From NCBI RefSeq assembly GCF_001567565.1, contig NZ_LSSW01000021.1:356333-420332 (forward strand): a DNA stretch of 64,000 bases, read 5' to 3'. Made by a program: the position numbers and the translations under genes. This stretch comes from Ectopseudomonas composti. GTDB lineage: Bacteria > Pseudomonadota > Gammaproteobacteria > Pseudomonadales > Pseudomonadaceae. Positions 25,649 through 34,928 of this stretch are shown piece after piece. Numbering within the stretch: position 1 is the first letter of the stretch; each line of letters starts with the position of its first letter. Under the pieces are notes generated by a model. That model ran no database searches, had not been told where the DNA came from, and saw only the letters and a list, made by a program, of their open reading frames with translations.

Positions 25649-26707
25649 ATGCACAAGCCTGGTTACCGTCTAGCGTTGTTCGCGACCCTCCTGACCGTGG
25701 TGGTGGTGCTGCTGGGCGCCTACACCCGGCTGACCCATGCCGGCCTGGGCTGCCCGGACTGGCCAGGCTGCTACGGCTTTCTCGGTGTGCCGATGAGCGA
25801 GCACAAGCAGGCCATCGCCGAGGCGCGCTTTCCCGAGGCACCCGTTGAGGTTGCCAAGGGCTGGTACGAGATGATCCATCGCTACTTCGCCGGCGCTCTG
25901 GGCTTGGTAATCCTGGCCATCGCCGTCCAGGCCGTGCGTCGCCGCGAAGACCCGGCGCAACCGCTGAAGCTGCCGTTGGCGATCCTCGCGCTGGTGATCC
26001 TGCAAGGGGCGTTCGGCATGTGGACGGTCACCCTGCAGTTGTGGCCGCAGGTGGTCACCGCACACCTGCTCGGCGGCTTCGCCACGCTGAGCTTGCTGAC
26101 CCTGCTCACCTTGCGCCTCTCCGGACGCTTCGCCCCGCTACAGCTGCCGGGGCGTCTGCGGGCGCTGGCAGTCGCCTGCCTGCTGCTGGTGATCGGGCAG
26201 ATCGTGCTCGGCGGCTGGGTCAGTTCCAATTACGCCGCTGTCGCCTGCGTCGACCTGCCCACCTGCCACGGTGAATGGTGGCCGGCCATGGATTTCGGCA
26301 AGGGTTTTCATCTGACCCAGCATATCGGCCCCAATTACCTCGGCGGGCAGCTCGACAGCGATGCGCGCACGGCCATTCACATGAGCCATCGCCTCGGTGC
26401 GCTGCTGGTCACAGTGGCATTGCTGGCGCTGGCCTGGCAGCTGCGCGTCGCCAAGCTGCCGCGTCTGGCCGGGCTGCTTGTGCTGGCGCTGGCGCTGCAG
26501 GTCAGCCTGGGCATCAGCAACGTGGTCTTCCATCTGCCGCTGCTGGTGGCGGTGGCGCACAACGCTGGTGGGGCGGCTCTGCTGCTGACCATGGTACTGG
26601 TCAACTATCGGCTCAGGGCCGTATCTGCGGTGACACGTGATGCATCCGATCGCATCGGTACGCGTGCGGTGACCGCTACCCACGCGCTGCTGCAGGCCGG
26701 CAAATAA
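25649..26707 (+). CDS. ctaA: Haem A synthase (COX15/CtaA)
   Basis: Protein of 352 residues with about eight transmembrane helices in two homologous four-helix halves. It oxidises the C8 methyl of haem O to a formyl group. Visible features are '[22 protein letters not shown]' at the N terminus, '[12 protein letters not shown]' and '[20 protein letters not shown]' with conserved His, and the Cys pair loop '[14 protein letters not shown]'. CAAGGAG precedes the ATG. It forms a pathway pair with cyoE immediately downstream. Confidence 0.94.
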   Translation: MHKPGYRLALFATLLTVVVVLLGAYTRLTHAGLGCPDWPGCYGFLGVPMSEHKQAIAEARFPEAPVEVAKGWYEMIHRYFAGALGLVILAIAVQAVRRREDPAQPLKLPLAILALVILQGAFGMWTVTLQLWPQVVTAHLLGGFATLSLLTLLTLRLSGRFAPLQLPGRLRALAVACLLLVIGQIVLGGWVSSNYAAVACVDLPTCHGEWWPAMDFGKGFHLTQHIGPNYLGGQLDSDARTAIHMSHRLGALLVTVALLALAWQLRVAKLPRLAGLLVLALALQVSLGISNVVFHLPLLVAVAHNAGGAALLLTMVLVNYRLRAVSAVTRDASDRIGTRAVTATHALLQAGK

Positions 26708-26726
26708 CTTATCAAGGAGAAACGCC

Positions 26727-27626
26727 ATGGCGACCATGCTACGAGCTCACTCCGAACACGCCTCCTGGCGTGACTATCTGGAACTGACCAAGCCGCGGGT
26801 GGTGATGCTGATGCTGATCACCTCGCTGGTCGGCATGTTCCTCGCCACGCGTGCTGGCGTGCCCTGGACCGTGCTGCTGTTCGGCAACCTGGGCATCGGC
26901 TTGTGCGCAGGCGCCGCGGCTGCGGTGAACCATGTGGTGGACCGTCGTATCGACTCGATCATGGCGCGTACGCACAAGCGTCCGGTCACTGCCGGGCGCG
27001 TCTCGCCAGTGGCGGCGCTGGCCTTTGCCCTGCTGCTGGCCATCGCCGGGATGAGCCTGCTGCTGCTGTTCACCAATCAGTTGGCCGCCTGGCTGACTCT
27101 CGCTTCGCTGCTCGGTTATGCGGTGATCTACACCGGCTTTCTCAAGCGTGCCACGCCGCAGAACATCGTGATCGGTGGCCTGGCGGGCGCCGCTCCGCCG
27201 CTGCTGGGCTGGGTAGCCGTTACCGGCCACATGAGTGCCGAGCCACTGCTGCTGGTGTTGATCATCTTCGCCTGGACGCCGCCACACTTCTGGGCCCTGG
27301 CCATTCACCGCAAGGAGGAATACGCCAAGGCCGACATCCCCATGCTGCCGGTGACCCACGGTGAGCACTACACCAAGGTACATATCCTGCTCTATACCCT
27401 GGCCATGTTTGCGGTGACCTTGCTGCCCTATGCCATTCACATGAGCGGGCCGTTGTATCTGGTCTGTGCCCTGTTGCTGGGCGGACGCTTCCTGCACTGG
27501 GCCTGGGTGCTGTACCGTGACAGCAAACCGCACGCCGCGATCAACACCTTCAAGTACAGTATCTGGTACCTGTTCCTGTTGTTCATCGCGCTGCTGGCGG
27601 ATCACTACCTGCTGCTGAATATCTAA
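26727..27626 (+). CDS. cyoE: Protohaem IX farnesyltransferase (haem O synthase)
   Basis: Protein of 299 residues of the UbiA prenyltransferase family, with nine hydrophobic helices. The Asp-rich prenyl-diphosphate site is visible as '[19 protein letters not shown]', and a second as '[19 protein letters not shown]'. It converts haem B to haem O, the substrate of CtaA encoded just upstream. AAGGAG ribosome binding site; 19 bases from ctaA. Also called ctaB when, as here, it serves an aa3 oxidase. Confidence 0.95.
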   Translation: MATMLRAHSEHASWRDYLELTKPRVVMLMLITSLVGMFLATRAGVPWTVLLFGNLGIGLCAGAAAAVNHVVDRRIDSIMARTHKRPVTAGRVSPVAALAFALLLAIAGMSLLLLFTNQLAAWLTLASLLGYAVIYTGFLKRATPQNIVIGGLAGAAPPLLGWVAVTGHMSAEPLLLVLIIFAWTPPHFWALAIHRKEEYAKADIPMLPVTHGEHYTKVHILLYTLAMFAVTLLPYAIHMSGPLYLVCALLLGGRFLHWAWVLYRDSKPHAAINTFKYSIWYLFLLFIALLADHYLLLNI

Positions 27627-27634
27627 GGTTTTTC

Positions 27635-28267
27635 ATGACGCGTACCCACACAACGGTTTTCGTTCTTGTCGCTATCGTGGCCCTCGTGCTGGGGCTAACC
27701 GTCAACAAGGTGCTCAGCAGCAAGAGCCAGGGCGACCCGGCGGCGTTGCTCGATGCCGGCATCGTCCTGCTGCCGCAAAGCCGCAGCCTGCCGGCGCTGA
27801 GCCTGATCGACCAGGATGGCAAGGAAGTCGCGGTGGATCAGCTCAAGGGCGACTGGAAGCTGCTGTTCTTCGGCTATACCTTCTGCCCGGACATTTGCCC
27901 TGCCACCCTCGCCCAGTTGCGCCAGTTGCAGACTCAACTGCCCGAGGAAACCCGCGCGCGGCTGCAGGTGGTGATGGTCAGCGTCGACCCGCACCGCGAC
28001 ACCCCGGAGCAACTGAGCAAGTACCTGGGCTTCTTCAGTGCGGGCTTCAAGGGGCTGACCGGCGAAGAGGAAACCCTGCAGAAATTCGCCAATTCGGTGA
28101 GCATCCCCTACATCCCTGCCGATACCAGCAAGGAAAACTACACCGTCGATCACAGCGGCAACCTGGTGATCATTGGCCCGGATGGCACGCAGCGTGGTTT
28201 CATCCGCGCGCCAATCAACAACGCCAAACTGGCCGAGCAATTGCCGGGGTTGGTTTCGGGGAGCTGA
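27635..28267 (+). CDS. SCO1/SenC copper chaperone
   Basis: Protein of 210 residues with an N-terminal membrane anchor (VFVLVAIVALVLGLTVNKVL) and a periplasmic thioredoxin-like domain. The copper site CPDIC lies in 'FFGYTFCPDICPATLAQLR', and the third ligand His in 'YTVDHSGNLVIIGPDG'. SCO proteins help assemble CuA of subunit II. Last gene of the oxidase operon, 8 bases after cyoE, followed by a GC-rich hairpin at 28268-28289. Confidence 0.93.
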   Translation: MTRTHTTVFVLVAIVALVLGLTVNKVLSSKSQGDPAALLDAGIVLLPQSRSLPALSLIDQDGKEVAVDQLKGDWKLLFFGYTFCPDICPATLAQLRQLQTQLPEETRARLQVVMVSVDPHRDTPEQLSKYLGFFSAGFKGLTGEEETLQKFANSVSIPYIPADTSKENYTVDHSGNLVIIGPDGTQRGFIRAPINNAKLAEQLPGLVSGS

Positions 28268-28289
28268 CGGCGAGGTCGGGTCCTCGCCG
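28268..28289 (+). terminator. GC-rich hairpin after the cox operon
   Basis: CGGCGAGG (28268-28275) and CCTCGCCG (28282-28289) form a perfect 8 bp stem directly after the SCO stop codon. A T-run is absent, so termination efficiency is uncertain. Confidence 0.5.
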
Positions 28290-28313
28290 CTAACGGTAAG
28301 CCTCAGGCTGCAT

Positions 28314-28343
28314 AGGGTGGATGACGCTCTTTTCATCCACCGC
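28314..28343. repeat. Dispersed GGTGGAT hairpin repeat, copy 2
   Basis: AGGGTGGATGACGCT, then a short spacer and ATCCACCGC. The stem GGTGGAT/ATCCACC encloses a 12-base loop. The reverse complement of 5472-5505 is nearly the same sequence. It lies between the convergent cox operon and thrB. Confidence 0.6.
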
Positions 28344-28381
28344 AGCGCACGCCACGCTGGACCGGTGACGCGTGGCCCAGC

Positions 28382-29332
28382 CTACAGTGCGAACGGCAGG
28401 GGCAGGTTGACCTGCTGGCGCTGTGCCAGGCGTCGCTGGAATTCACCCGGATCATGAATCAGCACTTCCTGCCCGGCGAAGGATTCGGCAGCGATCAGTC
28501 GCGACAGCCAGAAGCGCACGCAAGCCACGCGCAGCATGGCCGGCCACAACTCGGCTTCGGCGGCACTGAAGGGGCGTTGCGCGGCATAGGCGCCGAGCAG
28601 TGCGCGCGCGCGCGCGCCGTCGAGGCTGCCGTCTTCATGCGAGCACCAGTCGTTCAGGGTGATGGCCAGGTCATAGAGCATCGGCCCGGAGCACGCGTTG
28701 TAGAAATCGATCACCCCGGCCAGGTGATTGCCGTCGAACAGGACGTTGTCACGGAACAGATCCGCATGCAGGTTGGCGCGTGGCAGGGCGAGGATGCGCG
28801 GCTTCAGCTCGGCAATCTCGTCCAGGGCTGCGCGTAGCAGTGGCGATGCCTCGTCCGCGAGTTTCAGTGCCTGCTTTGCACCTTCGGCCAGCATCCACTC
28901 CAGGCCACGGTCGCTGCGACGCTCTACTGGTCGTTCGCGCGTCGCCAGGTGGATGCGGGCCAGCAGATTGCCGACCTCCTGGCAGTGATGTGCGTTGGCT
29001 TCATGCACATGCTTGCCGGACAGCCGCGGCTGCAGCAGCGCCGGTTTCTCGGCCAGGCTGCGCAGTGCCTCGCCGTCCTGCGTGCGCAGGGCGTACGGCA
29101 CCGGCAGGCCGGCATCGTGCAGCACATCGAGTAGCTCGATGAAGAATGGCAGGTCGGCCACCGGACCGCGCTCGACCAGGGTCAGAACGTATTCGCCCTG
29201 CTCCAGGCTGACGAAGAAGTTGCTGTTTTCGCTACCTGCAGCAATGCCCTGGAAGTCACGCAACCGGCCAAGTCCATAAGGCGCCAGGAAAACTTCGAGC
29301 TGATGACGCTCCAGGGGGGTGAATACCGACAT
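28382..29332 (-). CDS. thrB: Homoserine kinase (APH-fold type)
   Basis: Protein of 316 residues that phosphorylates homoserine in threonine synthesis. It is of the aminoglycoside-phosphotransferase fold used in pseudomonads, not the GHMP type of enterics. Visible are the N terminus 'MSVFTPLERHQLEVFLAPYGLG', the catalytic loop 'LPRANLHADLFRDNVLFDGNHLAGVIDFYNA' with the Asp-x4-Asn and IDF motifs, and a C-terminal helical part. Neighbour order thrB-DUF2782-polA is the usual Pseudomonas order. Confidence 0.92.
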   Translation of the reverse strand: MSVFTPLERHQLEVFLAPYGLGRLRDFQGIAAGSENSNFFVSLEQGEYVLTLVERGPVADLPFFIELLDVLHDAGLPVPYALRTQDGEALRSLAEKPALLQPRLSGKHVHEANAHHCQEVGNLLARIHLATRERPVERRSDRGLEWMLAEGAKQALKLADEASPLLRAALDEIAELKPRILALPRANLHADLFRDNVLFDGNHLAGVIDFYNACSGPMLYDLAITLNDWCSHEDGSLDGARARALLGAYAAQRPFSAAEAELWPAMLRVACVRFWLSRLIAAESFAGQEVLIHDPGEFQRRLAQRQQVNLPLPFAL

Positions 29333-29349
29333 ATCAGACCTTAATTGCC

Positions 29350-29634
29350 TTACCAGCTAAAGATTTCCCATGAGGGGATCAACATATCCGGATCGTCCGA
29401 ACGTATGAAGTTGCCGTCGCTGCCATCGGCGCGAACCAGAAAATAGGGTTTGCCGTTCTTCGGAGTGACCTTGATGGCGTAGAGAAAGCCATTGACCCGG
29501 TATTCCTGGATGGTGCGATCGCCGTCCTGGCGGATGGTCACGTCTGGATCGGCGGACACCGGATCCTCGGCGTGACTGGCAAGTGGGACGCAGGCCAACA
29601 GACCGACCAGCAAAAGGCGATTCAATGTACCCAT
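29350..29634 (-). CDS. DUF2782 periplasmic protein
   Basis: Protein of 94 residues with a signal peptide (MGTLNRLLLVGLLACVPLASHA) and a short domain 'DVTIRQDGDRTIQEYRVNGFLYAIKVTPKNGKPYFLVRADG' that matches DUF2782. Function unknown. It lies 17 bases upstream of thrB on the same strand, likely co-transcribed, and is divergent from polA. Confidence 0.85.
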   Translation of the reverse strand: MGTLNRLLLVGLLACVPLASHAEDPVSADPDVTIRQDGDRTIQEYRVNGFLYAIKVTPKNGKPYFLVRADGSDGNFIRSDDPDMLIPSWEIFSW

Positions 29635-29708
29635 GATAACCTTGCTCCTTGATATTCACCGATGCAGCCATTCTACCGCTGCACCCGCCGAAAAGGTTGA
29701 TCTCGCGC

Positions 29709-32504
29709 ATGAGCCAAGCCCCCCTCGTTCTGGTCGACGGTTCCTCGTACCTGTACCGCGCCTTCCACGCCCTGCCGCCGCTGACCACCTCCAAGGGCCT
29801 GCCCACTGGAGCGGTAAAGGGTGTGCTGAACATGCTCAAGAGCCTGCGCAAGCAGTACCCGAACAGCCCCTTTGCCGTGGTCTTCGACGCCAAGGGTGGC
29901 ACCTTCCGTGACGAGCTGTTCGCCGAGTACAAGGCCAATCGCCCGTCCATGCCGGACGAGTTGCGTGTTCAGGTCGAGCCGCTGCACGCCAGCGTGCGCG
30001 CCCTGGGGCTGCCGCTGCTGTGTGTGGAGGGTGTTGAGGCCGATGACGTGATCGGCACCCTGGCACGCCAGGCGGCCGCGGAAAAACGCGACGTGGTCAT
30101 CTCTACCGGCGACAAGGACATGGCGCAGCTGGTCTGCCCGCACGTTACGCTGGTCAACACCATGACCGGAAGCGTCTATGACGAAGGTGGCGTAAAGGAG
30201 AAATTCGGTGTCGGTCCCGAGCTGATCATCGATTACCTGGCCCTGATGGGGGACAAGGTCGACAACATCCCGGGCGTGCCTGGCGTCGGCGAAAAAACCG
30301 CGCTCGGCCTGCTGGTCGGCATCGGCGGCGGCCTCGATGTGCTGTACGCCAACCTCGACAAGGTGCCCGAGCTGCCGATCCGCGGTGCCAAGGGTTTGCC
30401 GGCCAAGCTCGAGGAACATCGCGAGATGGCCTACCTGTCCTATCAGCTGGCGACCATCAAGACCGACGTGCCGCTGAATATCGAGATCGACTCGCTGCAC
30501 CCGGGTGAGCCGGATCAGGCAGCGTTGGTCGAGCTGTACGGCCTGCTGGAGTTCAAGAACTGGCTGGACGATCTGCTGCGCCAGAACAAATCGCTGGCAG
30601 CCAAGGCTGCTGCGCCGGCCGGTGATCTGTTCGCCGAGCCGGCTGGCGAAGCCGCCGAGGAGGCGCCTGAGCCTGCGCCGGCAAGCGCCGGTGACTATCA
30701 GCTGGTGCTGGAGCAGGCGCAGTTCGACGCCTGGCTGAAGAAGCTGGAGCAGGCCGAGCTGATCGCCTTCGACAGCGAGACCACCAGCGTCGATGCGCAG
30801 CAGGCGCAACTGGTCGGTCTGTCCTTCGCGGTCAAGGCCGGCGAGGCCGCCTACGTGCCGCTGGCCCACAGCTATATGGGCGTACCGCAACAGCTTGACC
30901 GTGATGCCGTGCTCAAGGCGCTCAAGCCGATCCTCGAAGATCCGGCCAAGGCCAAGGTCGGCCAGCATGCCAAGTACGACATCAATGTCCTGGCCAATGC
31001 CAGCACGCCCATCGCCGTGCAGGGCGTGGCCTTCGACACCATGCTCGAATCCTACGTGCTGGACTCGACCGCCACCCGCCACGACATGGACAGCCTGGCG
31101 CTGAAGTACCTGAACCACAGCACCATTCGCTTCGAGGATATCGCCGGCAAGGGCGCCAAGCAGCTGACCTTCGACCAGATTGCCCTGGAGCAGGCCGGCC
31201 CCTACGCCGCCGAAGACGCCGACGTGACCCTGCGTCTGCATCAGGAGCTGTGGCGCCGGCTCGAAGCCGTGCCGTCACTGGCGAAGGTGCTGCGCGACAT
31301 CGAAATTCCTCTGGTGCCGGTGCTGGCGCGTATCGAGCGCAACGGCGCATTTGTCGATGCCAAACTGCTCGGCGAGCAGAGCGTCGAGCTGGGCGACAAG
31401 CTGGTGGAGCTGGAGCGCAAGGCGTTCGAGATCGCCGGCGAGGAGTTCAACCTGGCGTCGCCCAAGCAACTGGGCGTGATCCTCTACGAAAAACTCGGTT
31501 ACCCGGTGATCAGCAAGACCGCCAAGGGCCAGCCTTCCACCGCCGAGGCGGTGCTCGCTGAACTGGCCGAGCAGGACTTCGAACTGCCCAAGGTGCTGAT
31601 GCAGTACCGCTCCCTGAGCAAGCTCAAGAGTACCTACACCGACAAGCTGCCGGAGCAGATCAACCCTCGTACCGGGCGTATCCACACCAGCTACCACCAG
31701 GCTGTGGCCGCCACTGGCCGCCTGTCGTCGAGCGACCCGAACCTGCAGAACATCCCGATCCGCACCGCCGAAGGCCGACGCATCCGCCAGGCCTTCGTCG
31801 CGCCCAAGGGGTACAAGCTGATGGCGGCGGACTACTCGCAGATCGAGCTGCGGATCATGGCCCACCTGGCCAAGGATGAAGGTCTGCTGGACGCTTTCCG
31901 CCATGACCTGGACGTGCACAAGGCCACGGCCGCCGAGGTCTTCGGCGTGGCACTGGACGAGGTGAGCAGCGATCAGCGGCGCAAGGCCAAGGCGATCAAC
32001 TTCGGCCTGATCTACGGCATGAGTGCCTTTGGCCTGGCCAAGCAGATCGATGTCGAACGCAAGGAGGCGCAGGCCTACATCGACCGTTACTTCGCCCGCT
32101 ATCCGGGCGTGCTGACCTACATGGAGCGCACCCGTGCCCAGGCCGCCGAGCAGGGTTATGTGGAGACGGTCTACGGCCGTCGCCTGTACCTGCCCGAGAT
32201 CCATGCGCAGAACCAGGCCATGCGCAAAGGCGCCGAGCGCGCGGCGATCAACGCGCCGATGCAGGGCACCGCAGCGGACATCATCAAGCGCGCCATGATC
32301 GCCGTGGATGGCTGGTTGCAGGATAGCGGCATCGATGCGCGCATCATCCTGCAGGTGCACGACGAACTGGTGCTGGAGGTGCGTGAGGAACTGATCGACG
32401 AGGTCAGCGCCAAACTCAAGAGCCTGATGAGCGGCGCTGCCGATCTGGAGGTGCCACTGCTGGTGGAAGTGGGCGTTGGTGCCAATTGGGACGAGGCACA
32501 CTGA
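29709..32504 (+). CDS. polA: DNA polymerase I
   Basis: Protein of 931 residues with all three domains. The 5' nuclease covers residues 1 to about 300 ([42 protein letters not shown]). The 3'-5' exonuclease domain includes D355 and E357 in FDSETTS. The polymerase domain covers about 530-931, with motif A DYSQIELR (D708), the O-helix region '[20 protein letters not shown]' and motif C VHDE (D885). An Ala/Glu/Pro-rich linker ([27 protein letters not shown]) separates the first two domains. The start at 29709 matches [14 protein letters not shown]. It repairs DNA and removes RNA primers. Confidence 0.98.
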   Translation: MSQAPLVLVDGSSYLYRAFHALPPLTTSKGLPTGAVKGVLNMLKSLRKQYPNSPFAVVFDAKGGTFRDELFAEYKANRPSMPDELRVQVEPLHASVRALGLPLLCVEGVEADDVIGTLARQAAAEKRDVVISTGDKDMAQLVCPHVTLVNTMTGSVYDEGGVKEKFGVGPELIIDYLALMGDKVDNIPGVPGVGEKTALGLLVGIGGGLDVLYANLDKVPELPIRGAKGLPAKLEEHREMAYLSYQLATIKTDVPLNIEIDSLHPGEPDQAALVELYGLLEFKNWLDDLLRQNKSLAAKAAAPAGDLFAEPAGEAAEEAPEPAPASAGDYQLVLEQAQFDAWLKKLEQAELIAFDSETTSVDAQQAQLVGLSFAVKAGEAAYVPLAHSYMGVPQQLDRDAVLKALKPILEDPAKAKVGQHAKYDINVLANASTPIAVQGVAFDTMLESYVLDSTATRHDMDSLALKYLNHSTIRFEDIAGKGAKQLTFDQIALEQAGPYAAEDADVTLRLHQELWRRLEAVPSLAKVLRDIEIPLVPVLARIERNGAFVDAKLLGEQSVELGDKLVELERKAFEIAGEEFNLASPKQLGVILYEKLGYPVISKTAKGQPSTAEAVLAELAEQDFELPKVLMQYRSLSKLKSTYTDKLPEQINPRTGRIHTSYHQAVAATGRLSSSDPNLQNIPIRTAEGRRIRQAFVAPKGYKLMAADYSQIELRIMAHLAKDEGLLDAFRHDLDVHKATAAEVFGVALDEVSSDQRRKAKAINFGLIYGMSAFGLAKQIDVERKEAQAYIDRYFARYPGVLTYMERTRAQAAEQGYVETVYGRRLYLPEIHAQNQAMRKGAERAAINAPMQGTAADIIKRAMIAVDGWLQDSGIDARIILQVHDELVLEVREELIDEVSAKLKSLMSGAADLEVPLLVEVGVGANWDEAH

Positions 32505-32512
32505 TGCCCTGT

Positions 32513-32533
32513 GCCGCGGCGCAAAGCCGCGGC
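32513..32533 (+). terminator. Hairpin after polA
   Basis: GCCGCGGC (32513-32520) and GCCGCGGC (32526-32533), self-complementary arms around GCAAA. No long T-run; a GGGTTTT stretch follows about 18 bases later. A probable but weak terminator. Confidence 0.5.
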
Positions 32534-32603
32534 CGCTCTAGCGTCGGGTTTTCAGGTAATCAAACGGCGCTTTCTTATTGCAAATAGTTTTTAAGAAGGC
32601 GAT

Positions 32604-32631
32604 GAACTTTCCGCAAATCCACCCGGTCAGA
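32604..32631 (+). promoter_or_regulatory. AlgU (sigma-22) type promoter of the candidate ErsA RNA
   Basis: GAACTT (32604-32609), 17 bases, then TCAGA (32627-32631). The AlgU consensus is GAACTT-N16/17-TCTGA. The region upstream is A+T-rich. The transcription start would fall near 32638. Confidence 0.75.
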
Positions 32632-32637
32632 GTTCAT

Positions 32638-32768
32638 GAATGGCCGTTAAGCCCTTCAATGCTCCTTTGTTGTGTTAAGTGTTGGCAGACATCTGAACCC
32701 CGCCCTAGCGGTTCAGACCTTGAACCCCGAACTTCTCCCTCCCCATACGAAGCTCGGGGTTTTTTTTG
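32638..32768 (+). ncRNA. ersA: Candidate ErsA small RNA
   Basis: Predicted RNA of about 131 bases between polA and engB, the locus of Spot 42 in enterics and of ErsA (about 130 nt, AlgU-dependent) in P. aeruginosa. An internal stem pairs TCTGAACC (32692-32699) with GGTTCAGA (32710-32717). The terminator pairs AACCCCGA (32723-32730) with TCGGGGTT (32754-32761) and is followed by eight or more T. The terminator loop exposes a pyrimidine-rich CTCCCTCCCC stretch, a plausible site for pairing with Shine-Dalgarno sequences, as ErsA does with algC. Identity rests on position, promoter and length; I could not align the sequence. Confidence 0.78.
32723..32768 (+). terminator. Terminator of the candidate ErsA RNA
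   Basis: AACCCCGA and TCGGGGTT arms with additional inner pairing (ACTTC/GAAG), followed by a T-run to 32767. Strong intrinsic terminator in a protein-free region. Confidence 0.88.
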
Positions 32769-32802
32769 CCTATAGAAAACTGCCGCTAGCGGCATTCTGA
32801 TG

Positions 32803-32825
32803 ACCCTCTCCCTCAGGGAGAGGGT
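32803..32825. repeat. Perfect hairpin repeat ACCCTCTCCCT/AGGGAGAGGGT
   Basis: An 11 bp perfect stem with a single-base loop, followed by GCCCGAAGGGC and more purine-rich sequence. The style is that of dispersed intergenic repeats of Pseudomonas. Confidence 0.5.
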
Positions 32826-32876
32826 GCCCGAAGGGCGGGAGAGGGGCGGATTGCACCGGCTACATGGCTGTGATTC

Positions 32877-32936
32877 CGTAGGGTGCGCGCGCACCGACTA
32901 TTCCCAATGGTCATTGTGCGCACAACACACCCTACG
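32877..32936. repeat. CGTAGGGTG inverted repeat element
   Basis: CGTAGGGTG (32877-32885) and CACCCTACG (32928-32936) bound the element; inside are GGTGCGCGCGCACC and GTGCGCAC palindromes. A half-length relative (GTAGGGTGCGCG...) occurs at 60619-60639. Confidence 0.55.
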
Positions 32937-32938
32937 AC

Positions 32939-33586
32939 TTATTCCTCTGCGGCTTCCTCATCCTCTTCCGGCAACAGATCCAGCCAGCCGGCCAGCACCA
33001 TCTGCGCCTCTTCCACGCCCATGCGTTTGGGCGCCGAGAACAACTGGATGCTGATGCCCTCGCCCCACTGCTTGCGAATGTCCTGACGCACCTTGAGCAG
33101 CGCGTTCTTCGCCGCGCCGAACGCCAGCTTGTCGGCCTTGGTCAGCAGGATATGCAGCGGCATGCCGCTGGCCACCGACCAGTCCAGCATCATGCAGTCG
33201 AACTCGGTCAGCGGATGGCGGATGTCCATCATCAGCACCAGGCCGCACAGGCTCTCGCGGCTGCCCAGATAGGCTTCCAGATGTTTCTGCCAGTGCTGCT
33301 TGAGCGGGATGGGCACCTTGGCATAGCCGTAACCGGGCAGGTCGACCAGGCGACGCTCGTCATCCAGGCGGAAGAAGTTGAGCAGCTGCGTGCGTCCCGG
33401 CGTCTTCGAGGTGCGTGCCAGGCTGGCGTGGGTCAGGGTGTTGAGCGCACTCGACTTGCCGGCGTTGGAACGGCCGGCGAAGGCGACTTCCAGGCCGCTG
33501 TCCTCGGGGCACTGATCGACCTTGGCGGCACTGATGAGGAAGCTGGCCTGCTGGCACAGACCGATGATGGGATTCTTCGGGAGCAT
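32939..33586 (-). CDS. engB: Ribosome biogenesis GTPase EngB (YihA/YsxC)
   Basis: Protein of 215 residues, an essential small GTPase for 50S assembly in most bacteria. G1 is GRSNAGKSS (38-46), G3 is DLPGYGYA and G4 is TKAD; '[16 protein letters not shown]' is the switch I region. An acidic tail (EEDEEAAEE) ends the protein. The start at 33586 (MLPKNPIIG) is the family start; 25 codons further upstream are rejected. It converges on polA with the sRNA between, the conserved polA-sRNA-engB arrangement. Confidence 0.95.
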   Translation of the reverse strand: MLPKNPIIGLCQQASFLISAAKVDQCPEDSGLEVAFAGRSNAGKSSALNTLTHASLARTSKTPGRTQLLNFFRLDDERRLVDLPGYGYAKVPIPLKQHWQKHLEAYLGSRESLCGLVLMMDIRHPLTEFDCMMLDWSVASGMPLHILLTKADKLAFGAAKNALLKVRQDIRKQWGEGISIQLFSAPKRMGVEEAQMVLAGWLDLLPEEDEEAAEE

Positions 33587-33710
33587 GGGGGTATCCGGTG
33601 GAAGCCTCGAATCCCGTTCAGTGGTTCGAGGACTTGCGACATTTCCGCGCACCTGCTGCACGCCAGGTGGCGCGGCAAGCGGCGTCGTTTCCGTTTCAGC
33701 ATTGCCAGTA

Positions 33711-33716
33711 TATAAT
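33711..33716 (+). promoter_or_regulatory. TATAAT -10 box upstream of the cytochrome c5-like gene
   Basis: A consensus TATAAT stands in the 241-base gap between the divergent engB and cytochrome genes. The -35 (TTTCCG at 33688-33693, spacer 17) is weak. It would give a leader of about 105 bases. Confidence 0.45.
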
Positions 33717-33827
33717 GCCGCAGATTTTGTGTGCGCTTTGTCCCACCCGCAGGACCCGATTGCCAGGAGCGATTACATCTCTGCTCGATAGAAAGCAGGA
33801 CGTTCCTCCCCTGATGAGGTTGATCTG

Positions 33828-34118
33828 ATGAAGAAAATGCTGCTCGCTGCTGCCGTTATGGCCCTGTCTTTCAACGGCTATGCTGCTCAGGATGCGCAAG
33901 CTGTATTCGACCGCACCTGTGGTGTTTGCCACAATGGCCAGCTTCCCATGGCACCCAAGAAAGGCGACAAAGCCGCATGGGAGCCGCGCCTGGCCAAGGG
34001 CATGGATACACTGGTGCAGAGCGTCACCAATGGTTTGAATGCCATGCCGCCGCGCGGTATGTGCATGGACTGCACGCCAGAGGATTACCAGGCGGTCATC
34101 AAACTGATGTCCGAATGA
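33828..34118 (+). CDS. Cytochrome c5-like monohaem protein
   Basis: Protein of 96 residues with a signal peptide (MKKMLLAAAVMALSFNGYAA). One haem site CGVCH (C31, C34, H35) and a C-terminal 'AMPPRGMCMDC' segment that offers the Met axial ligand and two extra Cys, as in cytochrome c5, where the Cys form a disulphide. Periplasmic electron carrier. A second cytochrome gene follows 50 bases later, so the two are probably co-transcribed. These could feed the caa3 oxidase encoded upstream in this window; that is inference. Confidence 0.88.
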   Translation: MKKMLLAAAVMALSFNGYAAQDAQAVFDRTCGVCHNGQLPMAPKKGDKAAWEPRLAKGMDTLVQSVTNGLNAMPPRGMCMDCTPEDYQAVIKLMSE

Positions 34119-34168
34119 GTAAGCCCGGCCGATAACCCTTTCTCTCTTAGCCGTAGTTGGATTAGCTG

Positions 34169-34774
34169 ATGAACAAAGTACTCGTGAGTCTGCTGTTGAC
34201 CCTGGGCCTCACCGGCGTGGCTCAGGCCGCGGGCGATGCCGAAGCCGGTCAGGGCAAAGTCGCTGTCTGTGGTGCCTGCCATGGTGCCGATGGCAACAGC
34301 CCCGCGCCAAACTTCCCCAAGCTGGCCGGTCAGGGCGAGCGTTACTTGCTCAAGCAGCTGCACGACATCAAGTCCGGCAATCGCCAGGTCGTCGAGATGA
34401 CCGGCCTTCTGGACAACCTCAGTGATCAGGATATGGCCGATATCGCCGCCTATTTCGCTAGCCAGAAGATGAGCGTCGGCGCTGCCGATCCCAAGCTGGT
34501 CAAGCGCGGTGAAGAGCTGTTCCGCGGTGGCAAGCTGGAAGAAGGCATGCCGTCCTGCATCGGTTGCCACTCGCCCAACGGCGCTGGCCTGGCTGCCGCA
34601 GGCTTCCCGCACCTGGGTGGTCAGCATGCCCAGTACGTGGCCAAGCAGTTGACCGACTTCCGCGAAGGCAACCGCACCAACGACGGTGACGCAATGATCA
34701 TGCGCTCCATCGCTGCCAAGCTGAGCAACAAGGATATCGAAGCTGTGTCCAGCTTCATCCAGGGTCTGCACTGA
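34169..34774 (+). CDS. cc4: Dihaem cytochrome c4
   Basis: Protein of 201 residues with a signal peptide cut near residue 20 (TGVAQA-AGDAEAG). Two homologous cytochrome domains carry CGACH (C34, C37, H38) and CIGCH (C131, C134, H135), each followed by a family block (FPKLAGQGERYLLKQL; FPHLGGQHAQYVAKQL). It is a periplasmic or membrane-associated electron donor to terminal oxidases. Followed by a strong terminator. Confidence 0.95.
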   Translation: MNKVLVSLLLTLGLTGVAQAAGDAEAGQGKVAVCGACHGADGNSPAPNFPKLAGQGERYLLKQLHDIKSGNRQVVEMTGLLDNLSDQDMADIAAYFASQKMSVGAADPKLVKRGEELFRGGKLEEGMPSCIGCHSPNGAGLAAAGFPHLGGQHAQYVAKQLTDFREGNRTNDGDAMIMRSIAAKLSNKDIEAVSSFIQGLH

Positions 34775-34800
34775 TAGACCGCCGTTGCTTTTGGCAAGAC

Positions 34801-34826
34801 AAAGGGTGGCTTCGGCCGCCCTTTTT
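34801..34826 (+). terminator. Rho-independent terminator of the c5/c4 genes
   Basis: AAAGGGTGGC (34801-34810), TTCG tetraloop, GCCGCCCTTT (34815-34824) with one G-T pair, then TTC. Stable UUCG-type loop. Confidence 0.9.
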
Positions 34827-34928
34827 CATATGCGTCATGGCTACAATGGGCGGAACCGGCCCAGCGCTAGCAGGTCATAGTTTCGAATCGCCACTAGGGC
34901 GACGCTTATCCAGTCAAGGAGTACCCCC

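Larger units (their letters stand above)
32505..32938. other. polA-engB intergenic region: sRNA plus hairpin repeats
   Basis: 434 bases with no protein gene. From left: a GCCGCGGC hairpin after polA (32513-32533), an AlgU-type promoter (32604-32631), a candidate ErsA sRNA (32638-32768), a 14 bp palindrome TGCCGCTAGCGGCA (32781-32794), a perfect 11 bp inverted repeat (32803-32825) and a CGTAGGGTG/CACCCTACG element (32877-32936). Confidence 0.7.

Noticed and set aside
32638..32768. Spot 42 (spf) RNA
   Set aside because: The locus is the same as in enterics, but the AlgU-type promoter and RNA size fit Pseudomonas ErsA, not the CRP-controlled Spot 42.
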